Source: Chara braunii
Taxonomy: Eukaryota > Streptophyta > Charophyceae > Charales > Characeae
Direction of reading: 5' to 3'
Assembly: GCA_003427395.1 (NCBI GenBank)
Contig: BFEA01000551.1
Location: forward strand, 810,156 to 834,089
Length of the DNA: 23,934 nt
Shown here: piece by piece, positions 15,811 to 23,438 of the stretch
Position numbering within the stretch: the first letter of the stretch is position 1
Layout: every line of letters starts with the position of its first letter
The notes under the pieces: model-generated
The model's database searches: none
Told to the model about the DNA's origin: nothing
The model's input: the letters and a program-made list of their open reading frames with translations, nothing else
Position numbers and translations under genes: made by a program

Positions 15811-15853
<43 letters not shown>
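14890..15853 (+). mobile_element. 3' LTR-like sequence of element 2
   Basis: It begins with TGAGGATCAG after the polypurine tract. The first part is GC-rich with a hairpin near 15122-15152 (GCCCAGGGC against GCCCTGGGC) and an AT word AAAATATATGC (about 14925) that might serve as a TATA box. The last 220 bp are collinear with 1380-1604. It ends in or near a 42-base T run (15812-15853); no terminal CA or target duplication was identified, so the right end is approximate. The open frame at 15074-15568 has no recognisable domain and is not called. Confidence 0.65.
15812..15853 (+). repeat. Poly(T) run of 42
   Basis: An uninterrupted run of 42 T starts 9 bp after the conserved CTTGCA of the LTR. 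It is at the same relative place as the 28-base A run at 1605-1632 but of the opposite base. Confidence 0.9.
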
Positions 15854-15859
<6 letters not shown>

Positions 15860-15926
15860 CACTACCATTCACAGCGGTGTCCCATTTGGGAAATAACCTA
15901 TAGCGCATATTTCGGGGGCTGGGCCA

Positions 15927-15984
15927 AACGGCAGCTGCCGTTGATGAATTTCATCGGAGGCCGCCATTTCGTTTCGGCCTCCGA
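15927..15984. repeat. Three abutting perfect foldbacks
   Basis: AACGGCAGCTGCCGTT (15927-15942) is a perfect 16-bp palindrome. GATGAATTTCATC (15943-15955) has 6-bp perfect arms. TCGGAGGCCG (15954-15963) pairs perfectly with CGGCCTCCGA (15975-15984) around an 11-nt loop. A fourth palindrome, GGTTGTTCAACAACC, follows at about 16031-16045. No gene or known terminator explains the cluster. Confidence 0.8.
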
Positions 15985-16315
15985 AACAACGTGGGACCCT
16001 CCCCGCAACTGAGGTATGTGAAAGATAGTGGTTGTTCAACAACCCGGACTTTATTATACAAGCCGGGAACTGGGCCCGGCATCCCTCACAGTAGTCTGGG
16101 TGGTTACTGAGGTGAACGAGGCATCACTGACCCAGTCCATCAGGGAGACCACTATGAAGTAGTATGAACCAAGAGAGAAACCTGGGAAAAGCCGAACAAC
16201 ACCGCTGTATGGGTCTATCACAAGAGACAAAGAACCAAAGCGGCCAAAAAGAGACAATGGTACCCAGCATGGCTAATCTATTGGCTATCTTGCATGTTCT
16301 TGTGTTTTTTTTGGG

Positions 16316-16336
16316 GTTGTTGTTGTTGTTGTTGTC
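16316..16336 (+). repeat. TTG microsatellite
   Basis: About six to seven GTT/TTG units follow a short T run (16305-16312). Reading frames through it give Leu or Asn runs. Confidence 0.7.
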
Positions 16337-16429
16337 TGTACCGCTCAGGCCACATAGCACACCCACCTATCCTACACTGCATTGCTCAGCCCACAGAGCC
16401 ATCCAGTCCACCTGCTATGACCCACCATG

Positions 16430-16650
16430 CGTCATACCGCTCTACCCACATGGTACCACCCAACCCGCATGGTACCGCTGCATCCACACATAGTAGGACC
16501 TGCCCTAAATACTACCACCCAACCTGCTTAGTTTCATGCAGCTCACATGATACCACTTCCCTGCATAGTACCACCCGCTCATGTTTTTTTTTTTTTTCCG
16601 AGGAGGGGTTGGTACCACCCAGCCCACAGTACCATCCAGTACAGCTACTA
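16430..16650. repeat. Degenerate 19-21-bp minisatellite
   Basis: Units of the type CATGGTACCACCCAACCCG recur from about 16449: CATGGTACCGCTGCATCCAC, CATAGTAGGACCTGCCCTA, AATACTACCACCCAACCTG, CATGATACCACTTCCCTG, CATAGTACCACCCGCTCATG, then after a T run (16584-16597) GGTTGGTACCACCCAGCCCA and CAGTACCATCCAGTACA. About nine units are recognisable, diverged by substitutions and small indels. Open frames across it are rich in Thr/Pro/Ser and are not considered genes. Confidence 0.65.
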
Positions 16651-16922
16651 TTGAAATCAGACTGCACTCCAAACTTGCTTACAACATGCATACACGAAAC
16701 TGCTGGCAAACCAAACTCTTTCAATTCAGAATCAACATCAAACTTGCACTTAAACTCTGTTCAAGTCAACTGTACAACTCGCTGCTATGACCGCCGAACA
16801 CTGTCTCCACCACCAGCCTCACTCTCCCTCATTCACGCATGTACGAGGATCTACCCTGAATGTCCACACTACCCATACACGCACGGTCTGTACACTCGGT
16901 CTGTGCCAGCCGCTGGGCGGCT

Positions 16923-17038
16923 ATGGCCGCCGTAGTCTCCTTCCTGGCCAGCTATGGCCATCGTCTTCCTCCTCCTAGGTATGGCCGCCGTTGTCTCCTT
17001 CCTGGCCAGCTATGCCCGTCGTCTTCTTCACTGCCCAC
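16923..17038 (-). repeat. 58-bp tandem duplication
   Basis: ATGGCCGCCGTAGTCTCCTT (16923) recurs as ATGGCCGCCGTTGTCTCCTT (16981), and both continue CCTGGCCAGCTATG and then CGTCTTC. The period is 58 bp. On the minus strand each unit contains a GGCCATAGC or GGGCATAGC word that is also present in other LTR-like sequences here (near 1166, 9486 and 15359). Confidence 0.7.
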
Positions 17039-17138
17039 TTCAACTCCGGGCACCTGCAGACCTCCACGCAAAAGTCACCAAGGCAGCGCTTCCACATGGC
17101 TCACAGGCGAATGAATGAATGGCTGATCGCTGCCTCTT

Positions 17139-17146
17139 TATTTATA
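17139..17146 (-). promoter_or_regulatory. TATA box in the element 3 LTR
   Basis: TATAAATA on the minus strand, flanked by GC-rich DNA on its upstream side and GAGGCAGCGATC downstream, is a canonical RNA polymerase II TATA box. It lies about 550 bp downstream of the integrase stop, where U3 would end in a 3' LTR. A start site about 25-30 bp downstream (near 17110) is inferred. Confidence 0.5.
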
Positions 17147-17504
17147 CTCTTCCGCAGGTGGCCTGGCCCTGCCTCAAAACATGTGGGCCCGGCCCCCAAA
17201 CCGCGTGGGCCTGGGCCCCAAACCGTGTGGCCCTGGGTCTGGAAACCTCCAGAACGCGGTGGCATGCTAGACCAAAACTCATGGAACCTGGGAAACCGTG
17301 TGGAACTCACCCCGTGGAACCCCCCACTTGCCTGGTACTTGCTGACTGGTCCTGAACAGAGGCCTACGACCTTCTAGACTCTACCTCCACTGCCTACGTA
17401 CTGGGCTGACCCTTAGGCCTACGAAGAGACAGGAAGAGACTTCTAGAAGGGCCCTAAGTAGGCCTAACAATAACATACTAACCTACTAACACACAAAGAC
17501 CTAT

Positions 17505-17640
17505 GGATCGAACCCTAACAGCTAACAGACAGACCTACTAACTAACCTACAGGTTTAGGGACAGGTCATGGGTTCGAATCTCACTCAGCACACGGGGTGA
17601 ATGTACAGGGTTTAGGGACAGGTCTAGGGATCGAGTCTCA
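17505..17640 (+). repeat. Three tRNA-B-box-like words in tandem
   Basis: GGATCGAACCC (17505), GGTTCGAATCTC (17571) and GGATCGAGTCTC (17628) follow one another at 66 and 57 bp. The last two sit in units that both start GTTTAGGGACAGGTC. GGTTCGAATC matches the B box of RNA polymerase III genes (GGTTCGANTCC). No A box at tRNA distance and no cloverleaf was seen. Confidence 0.45.
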
Positions 17641-17691
17641 GTGTCTGCAAATGTCGGGTCAACTGGGTGAAATCGTTTCACTCCCGCCGTC

Positions 17692-18802
17692 CTAAATTCG
17701 ACGTCCTCCGAGAACACTGTAACTCAAGACAGGACCTTTACCTTTTCTCGCCCTCTCGTAAGCGTGTATTATGTCGGGAGCGGTTTCTAAACGCTTTGTT
17801 CTAGTAAACCACCTGTCATCCTTTGGTTCTTGATATGTGAACCGAACTTTATATTGTTTCTGGGGACGACCTCGACTTCCAGTTCTAAATACGTCCTCTT
17901 GCACTATGCGGTCTGTGTCGTATGCACCATCCATATCTGGCGGAATCATCAATCTCCGCGAAGGAAATCCGTCAGATACAGTGCATGGCAGCAACTTGGA
18001 TTCATGGAAGACTGGGTACGTGTGGAGGTGCAGTGGGATCTCTATTGTGTATGATTGTCTGTCCTCTCCTCCTTTGACTTCTAGGACAGGCCATGGTCCT
18101 CTATACGCAAGTAAGAGCTTCTGCAAGATGTTCTCCTCTGGTGCAAACTCTTTTGACTTGACCCAGACTAAGTCGCCTACCTGAAACTGTGAAGGTCGCC
18201 GAAGCTTGTTAGCTTGCTCTATCATACGATGCTGGGCCTTTCTAAGATTGTCAATCACTCTGGCGACTTCCTTTTCGTGCTGTAGTGCAAACTCTCTAGT
18301 TACGAGTGGTAGTCTATGAATCTGGTCCTGGTTCAGTGCTTCAAAAGGTCTCCTTCGTCTAAAGGACTTATGCAGCTCGTTAGGAGTTCTATAGGTAGCT
18401 AGACGAACACTATTGTTATATGCGCTGACTACCTTGGGGAGCATCTCATCCCAGTTCACTTGATCCGGTCTAATATACATTCTGAGTAACTGTTGCAAGA
18501 TCTTATTCATCTGCTCTGTCTGGCCGTTCGTCTTTGGGTGTCAGCCTGATGACATCAAGAACTTAAGACCCATAGACTTTCATAAGATCCTGCCAACTCT
18601 GGCTGGTAAACCGCGTGTCTCTGTCGCTAACTATGGACAATGGTAGGTCATGCTTGCTTACCCTGAAATTGAAAAACTTTTCTACAACTAAATCGGTACG
18701 TGCCTCTGAAGGCAAAGGAACAAATACGCATCTCTTACTTTTTGTTGCAGGTCCGCCCCTATGTCTAGATAGTGCACTATCACGCCGAAGTAATCTGCCC
18801 TT
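17692..18802 (-). pseudogene. pol: Integrase of element 3, internally deleted, with chromodomain-like tail
   Basis: After RNase H the linker (VIVHYLDIGADLQQKVRDAY) runs straight into mid-core sequence: VFVPLPSEARTDLVVEKFF, LPLSIVSDRDTRFTSQSWQD (second Asp), a stop, then HPKTNGQTEQMN (catalytic Glu). The zinc-binding region and the first catalytic Asp, about 150-200 codons, are missing near 18725. From 18510 a 272-codon frame is open: MNKILQQLLRMYIRPDQVNW, FQVGDLVWVKSKEF, LAYRGPWPVLEVKGGEDRQS, LHTYPVFHESKLL, then IVQEDVFRTGSRGRPQKQ and the chromodomain-like YKVRFTYQEPKDDRWF...PDIIHAYER. The C-terminal half is thus well preserved, but the enzyme cannot be active. Confidence 0.88.
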
Positions 18803-19447
18803 CTACTTGAGAGCGTCGGCTACCACGTTGTACTTTCCTTTAACGGGTTTTAACTCGAAGTCAAACTGGTCTATCTCAGCAGCCCATCTAGTCAACTTGG
18901 GCTTCATCTTGGCTTGGGTCTTTAACCATCTGAGAGTCTCGTGGTTGGAATACACCTTGAAGTGTCTCCCAAGCAGGTAGTGCTTCCAGTGGTCTAGGGC
19001 CTGCCTGAGAGCGTAGAGTTCCCTCTCGTATGTCGATGTTGCAACATTCTCCGAGGGCAGCCTGGCTGACATGAACTCTACGGGTTTGTATCCATTGCCG
19101 TCATCTTGCTGCAAAACTGCACCTATGCCATACTGACTAGCATCCGTAGTGACGACAAATGGCAGTGACGGATCAACGACTTTGACAGGGTATTCTATTA
19201 ACGCCTTCTTCAATTTCTTGAAAGCCGGCGTGCAATCCTGGTCCCACTTCCAAATTGCTTCTTTCTTCAATAGTCTACGAAGGGGAGCAACGATCGTGGA
19301 GAAGTTCCTTACGAACTTTCGATAATAGTTGGTCAATCCTAGGAATGACCTTAACTTTGTCAGCGTTCGAGGAGTTGGCCAATCTTTAGTTGATGCAATC
19401 TTACTATCCTCTGGTCGAATGCCGTCTCCGTCTAGTATGTGGCCCAA
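18803..19447 (-). pseudogene. pol: RNase H domain of element 3
   Basis: A 214-codon open frame begins in the RT connection (MGHILDGDGIRPEDSK, RSFLGLTNYYRKFVRNFS) and contains the gypsy RNase H: FVVTTDASQYGIGAVLQQDD (Asp 102), YERELYALRQALDHWKHY (Glu 143), FKVYSNHETLRWLKTQ (Asn 168 where the family has Asp) and GKYNVVADAL at the end. Two of the three usual acidic residues are intact, and the third is Asp to Asn. It ends in TAG in place of the usual ALSRR continuation, and a one-base shift then continues ADYFGVIVHYLDIGADLQQK. Confidence 0.88.
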
Positions 19448-20254
19448 ATAAAGGATTTTTGTCTTGGCCCACTCACACTTCTTTGCGTTGATTTTAAAGT
19501 TAGACTCTCTTAACTTTTATAGAATCTGCCTCATGTGACCCTCAGACTCTCTTAACTTTTATAGAATCTGCCTCATGTGACCCTCATGCTCCTCGAGGGT
19601 CTTGCTGAACACTAAGATGTCGTTTAAATATACTAGGACAAACCTATCTAACCATGGCCTAAATAAGTCGTTCATGCAGCGCTGAAATGTGGTTGGCGCA
19701 TTAGTTAGTCTAAACAACATCACTATGAACTCGTAATGCCCATATCTTGTTCTGAACGCCGTCTTGTACTGATCGTCAGGATGGACTCCTATCTGATGGT
19801 ACCTTGACTTTAGATCTATCTTCGAATAATACTCGCAGCCCTGCACTCGATCTAACAAGTCATCTATATGAGGCAGCGACTCTGCATTCTTAATTGTGAT
19901 GACGTTCAGTCCCGTGTAGTCTATACACATACGCAACTCTCCCTCTTTCTTTGGGACAAACAGAACATGTGCGGCGAAAGGTATCGAGATAGGCCTTATT
20001 CATCCTTTCTCTAGGAGTTCGTCTAACTGCCTGCGAAGCTCCTCTTGTTCTTTGGGAGACATCATGTGGACTGCCCCTTTGCACGTTCTACCGCTAGGCT
20101 CTATCTCGATGCGGTGCTGGATCGGCCTTGGCACTACGCCTGAAGGTGACTCAGACAAGTCCTTATACTCCTCCAGTAGACTGACAATAGCGGGATGGAT
20201 CTTCTCCTCTTCCTTTGGCTTGTCAGAAATCGGCCTAACATAGGGTACAAACAC
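19448..20254 (-). pseudogene. pol: Reverse transcriptase of element 3
   Basis: The linker PIQHRIEIEPSGRTCKGAVH and MSPKEQEELRRQLDELLEKG ends in TGA (20002-20000) at a position where relatives carry an aromatic residue before IRP. The core continues FAAHVLFVPKKEGELRMCID, YTGLNVITIKNAESLP, YYSKIDLKSRYHQIGVHPDD, YEFIVMLFRLTNAPTTFQRC and VLVYLNDILVFSKTLEEHEG. The catalytic YxDD reads YLND (Asn codon at 19624-19622), so one of the two metal-binding Asp is lost. A 42-bp tandem duplication containing a TAA follows at 19502-19585. KCEWAKTKILYLGHILD leads into the RNase H connection. The enzyme is predicted dead. Confidence 0.9.
19502..19585 (-). repeat. 42-bp perfect tandem duplication in RT
   Basis: The 42 bases 19502-19543 are repeated exactly at 19544-19585. 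The length is 14 codons, so the frame is preserved. Each copy encodes EGHMRQIL, stop (TAA), KLRES. The stop (a Gln codon in a working copy) must therefore predate the duplication, unless copy correction occurred later. Confidence 0.95.
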
Positions 20255-20877
20255 CTACTCTTCGAGATGCTCCTTTCGCATAAGTCTGGTGAAGGCAGGA
20301 ATGCTGAGGCAGCAATGTGCGAGGCAGGAGCGCTTAGGCAGCAATGTGCGAGGGGATTGTCTACCCCGGACTCATGATACAGGCGGACTTGCTTAACTTT
20401 GCCTGACGGGCTAGGGAGCCTGCACGCGTGCTCTCTAAGGTGCAAAGTGGCTTCTGTTGCCTCTCCCCAATCTGTCCCTAGAACTATGTCGAACGGGAGA
20501 TTCTCTTTCACACGAAGAGTCAAGGAATGAAGGACCTTCTCTACTTTGCCTTCCTTCTCTAGGCGGAAATATGCCTAGACTCCTTTGACGTACTCCTCGA
20601 CTTGCATCCTACTGTTGTCTGCAAGGATGCTGACTACAGGCTCTTGCAATCGTTGGACCTTTAAGTTGAGTTTTAACTTTTTCAGTGCTTTGCGGCTCAC
20701 ATAGCTCCTGGTGGCCCCACTATCTATAAGGGCTCCTACTCTAGCTCTAAAGATCTCTACATTTGTGAGGATTAACTGTCCTTTCCCATCTTTCTTCATC
20801 TTGGCCCAGACTTGCCTCCTCGCCTTTAACTCTTCAGCTAAGCCTGTGAGGGAAGCGTCTAGACAATCCACGTACTC
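20254..20877 (-). pseudogene. Protease region of element 3 with intact active-site motif
   Basis: The frame starting at 20871 (MDCLDASLTGLAEELKARRQ) contains ARVGALIDSGATRSYVSRKA, with the catalytic D-S-G at residues 50-52 (about 20724-20716) as in retropepsins, followed by LKLNLKVQRLQEPVVSI. A TAG at 20575-20577 interrupts it. The next frame (20523 down) has the C-terminal flank LPFDIVLGTDWGEATEATL. After about 20390 the frame is disturbed up to the RT linker. This is the best-preserved protease of the three elements. Confidence 0.8.
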
Positions 20878-21511
20878 CTATGGTAGGGGCAGTTGTGACC
20901 CCTACGGGCAACTGTCTTTTACTGCCTCAGAAGCAGCACGACTCCTATCCTTGGGACAAAATTTAATGATGTGGCCGAGATTTCCGCAAAATACACACTG
21001 AGACCTATCTATACGACCTTGCCACACACTCTACTCAATGCCCAAATCTTCCCAAGGTCGTCCCTCAGGCCAACCTGGGTGCCACCATCATTGTCTGGGA
21101 GGTGACCGACTCTGACGAGGGCGGTTAGACGGGGGACGTTGACCCCTTCCTCCCGCTTGGCGGTTTCTATTGCCGCCCACCCCCTGGCCGCCCTGTCGTC
21201 GACCACCTGGGGCCTCGCCATTTCGGCCAGGCCCTCGTCCTCCTCCTTGCGGCCTCCCTCTGGCCGCGACAACAACGTAGGTTCTCCCCTTATCTACACT
21301 ACTGTCCTCCCTCAAGTCCCCACTCAATATCTGAGTAGGGAATCTCCTCGGCACCACCTTCTTTCATCGTTAGAATCAGACTATCTTTGGCCTTGACCTG
21401 GCCAGAGATGGTGCGTCTCTCCCACGTTTTTCCTTTTGTCAGATCCTTGTGCTGGAACGTGGTAACTTGCGACGCTTGCGCAGCGAATGAAACAACCTCC
21501 CTACTAAGCAC
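20878..21511 (-). pseudogene. gag: Gag tail: RGG-rich segment and intact CCHC knuckle of element 3
   Basis: The frame from 21511 (MLSREVVSFAAQASQVTTFQ) leads, after a frame change near 21330, to an Arg/Gly-rich stretch (RGRPQGGGRGPGRNG and following, about 21290-21110). Then, in another frame, the knuckle CVFCGNLGHIIKFC lies at 20997-20956, a perfect C-x2-C-x4-H-x4-C. RGG-type sequence plus a CCHC knuckle fits an RNA-binding nucleocapsid. Of the three elements this is the only intact knuckle. Stops at about 20910 and 20880 separate it from the protease. Confidence 0.8.
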
Positions 21512-21535
21512 ATCATAGGTGATGTCTGGCTATTG

Positions 21536-22125
21536 CTTTCAGGTGAAGAAGTGCCCTTGCACATGCTCAGGCAATGCACGGTAGAAGAGTTGGACTAACT
21601 GTGCGTCAGTGACTCCATGCCCGGGCACAACAATCAACTCATTCATGGCAGACTTGAGGGCATGCACACTCTTCCACTGCCGTGTGTGGATCATCTGCAA
21701 CTTGTCGGAGGCTTTAAGTCCCCACGTGACATCTGAAAATCGCTCCCTAAAGGACTTAACGAACTCGGAAAGGGGGGTGATTCGTGAATACGTTACCATG
21801 TCATTGTCACAGTCCGTGGCTCGCGCAAGTGACCTTGCAAAGCCAGTCGCCTCTTCTCCCAATGCTTGGAAGGCCACTAGAACATGTTCTTCTGGCGCGG
21901 CACCCTGTAGATACAGATAGGAGTTAACATTGGCCTCCCAGTTGTCAAAGTCTTCTCCCTTCTTGCCATTGAAGGGCTCAGGGAATCGGACTTTGACTTT
22001 CTCGCGGCATGGGGCTGTCTCCTCTTCCTTGAAGCCACTAACTTGGCGCCCTCAATGGCGCCTGTGCAGAATTTCTCGGTCCCACTGATCGCAAGGTGGA
22101 TCTGATCCACCGAGTACTTCATCAT
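21536..22125 (-). pseudogene. gag: Gag capsid region of element 3
   Basis: One frame starts MMKYSVDQIHLAISGTEKFC at 22125. After a frameshift near 22035 the capsid module follows: KVRFPEPFNGKKGEDFDNWE, NVNSYLYLQGAAPEEHVLVA, FQALGEEATGFARSLA, then PLSEFVKSFRERFSD, LKSAMNELIVVPGHG and LFYRALPEHVQGHFFT, stop at 21539. The P-x-F-x-G...W start and helical body match the Retrotrans_gag family, and align with PKPFTGDKKKEENLNTW in element 1. The domain would build the particle shell around the element RNA. Confidence 0.8.
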
Positions 22126-22587
22126 GTCCCGTGCAAAGTGTTTAAATCCGACACGTACGGACTCTAACGCGATATCATGACTTCGAAGATGCTGTATTTG
22201 CTCTCACTGCGCGGTCAGTAGGGATTCTACACTATGTGTCAGGGTACCAAGCTTAGTTGCTATCTCAGTTTCTTCCCTGATCTTCCCCATCCTCATCTCT
22301 GCCGCTTTTAAATCCCTTTCTGTACTTTCTGCCGCTTCCAGACGTCTAACTCTCTCTTGGGATAAATGTCATTTCCACACCAACTGCTGTTCCTGTTCCT
22401 TCGCTCTGCTTCGCAAAGGGTCCCTTTCCTCCTCCAACTCCTTTCTTGCCGCTTCTCTCTCCTCTGGGGGTATCACCAACTCAGCCTCTCTATCTTCCCG
22501 CAACTCCACGTGTGCTACCCACTCGTTAACTGCCTTCTCCACCTCCTCTTGTGCAGCCTTGCTTGTAATCGCCTCTCCTCTCCTTCT

Positions 22588-22874
22588 TTACAAGGCTTCT
22601 TCTTCTTCAACCTCTTCTTCTACTTCCTCTTCTTCTTCCATATCTTGCTCTACTGTTGTCATTTTCTCCTCCTGATCCTTCGTCCACCTTTCCATCTCTT
22701 CCTCCATCTGCTTCTTCTTCGCCTCCTGCTCCTCTAGCAAAGCCAACATCTTAGCTTGCTTGTCCAGTTCCCTCTTCTCCATCTTCTCTCTTTCTCTCTG
22801 AGTATGGTGGCAGCTTTCTCTTCCCGAGCCTGACTGTACGGGGTGGTACTAGTTCCCATCCTGGTGGTCACCAT
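22588..22874 (-). pseudogene. gag: Gag N-terminal coiled coil of element 3
   Basis: The ATG at 22874 gives MVTTRMGTSTTPYSQAREEK and a charged helix. After a frameshift near 22785 the frame MEKRELDKQAKMLALLEEQE continues as a strongly acidic Glu/Lys coiled coil that ends in a run of EEEVEEE and stops at 22588. Long coiled coils ahead of the capsid are seen in element 1 as well. The start at 22874 is chosen because it is the first ATG whose frame leads without stops into the helix. Between 22587 and 22125 the Gag sequence continues in broken frames (Glu/Arg-rich on the minus strand). Confidence 0.6.
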
Positions 22875-23438
22875 GGTGAAAGTGCACAATCCCTGACGAT
22901 TCTGCTGCTCAGCACGAAGACCTACCAGTTTGAACTCATGTCTAAAAAAACTTCCTATCCACTACTCGTGTCTGTTCTAGGCTGTCACTACAGGACTCAC
23001 TGGTTGATCAGGAGGCATTTAAGGAGATCCCCCATAACTCCTCAAGAATTCGTTAACGTCGCTGACAGGACGACGTGATCAGCCGAGTCCTCTCAAGACT
23101 TAGGCAACTGGACGCACAGGCCACGACTTGGAGTTTGGGCCTACCATGCCACATTGAGCAGCCCGCCGGTCAGTATCGGGCCTTGGGGCTCTTGTCCCCG
23201 AGATGTGTCAGTCGTCCGACGCGGCCTTTAGCATTACTAAGTCCCATGTGGGTTTGAGCTCGCAGCTCTACAATCACATCCACAAGATCCTATCGACCTG
23301 GACAAATGTAACAGGGAGATATGACTGACTCTGACAGACCTGACGTCAGCAAGTACCAAGGTGAGGGTGCACATCCACAAGGTAAGGGCTAGGCCAGGGC
23401 TTGGAGAGAGAATACCGCTTGTCTTCTTGCTCCAGCTT
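22875..23438. other. Upstream flank of element 3, leader or LTR, no gene
   Basis: The minus strand should hold the leader, primer-binding site and 5' LTR of element 3 here, but I found no clear primer-binding site (no TGGTATCAGAGC-type word) and no sequence matching the 3' flank at 15985-17690. Open frames are short and without domains. The flank may be an unrelated or recombined LTR. Confidence 0.4.

Larger units (their letters stand above)
10900..15853 (+). mobile_element. Ty3/gypsy element 2, decayed, with an inverted central block
   Basis: Plus-strand gag knuckle region (10905-11240) is followed by protease-RT sequence on the minus strand (about 12815 down to 11240) and then plus-strand RNase H, integrase, chromodomain-like tail, polypurine tract and 3' LTR (12822-15853). 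If the central 1.6 kb is turned round, the parts fall into normal order: gag, protease, RT, RNase H, integrase. The inverted block starts with the same linker (gag tail to protease) that continues element 1's gag, and ends at the RT segment just before the PWEWTDDC segment at which the plus part begins. No complete 5' LTR was identified. Confidence 0.75.
15985..17690 (-). mobile_element. 3' flank of element 3, probable LTR, with minisatellites
   Basis: Immediately after the element 3 integrase (minus strand) the sequence GGCGGGAGTGAAACG resembles the polypurine tract and LTR start of element 2. Going down the minus strand there are three tRNA-B-box-like words (17640-17505), a TATA box (17146-17139), a duplicated 58-bp unit near 16980, a degenerate minisatellite (16650-16430) and an ATAATAAAGT word near 16054 that could serve as a poly(A) signal. 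This order (TATA, then AATAAA) fits an LTR but at about 1.7 kb it would be long. No terminal repeat or matching 5' copy was identified, so the boundaries are guesses. Confidence 0.4.
17692..22874 (-). mobile_element. Ty3/gypsy element 3, nearly full internal region
   Basis: On the minus strand the order is Gag coiled coil (22874), capsid, RGG-type tail with CCHC knuckle, protease, RT, RNase H, truncated integrase and chromodomain-like tail (ending 17692). The length, about 5.2 kb, and domain order (RT-RNase H-integrase) define a Ty3/gypsy element; the tail suggests the chromovirus branch. It is related to elements 1 and 2 but distinct. Frameshifts and stops separate nearly every module, and integrase has an internal deletion, so it is defective. 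Confidence 0.85.

Noticed and set aside
15669-16012. Phe-rich frames across the poly(T) run, possibly a membrane protein
   Set aside because: The Phe run is the T42 homopolymer inside an LTR-like sequence.
16430-16650. CRISPR-like array
   Set aside because: Units are degenerate and contiguous with no constant repeat and unique-spacer pattern, and the context is eukaryotic.
16164-16935. Thr/Pro/Ser-rich frame of 213 codons
   Set aside because: It spans the TTG microsatellite and the degenerate minisatellite. The overlapping frames on both strands are equally open and none has a domain.
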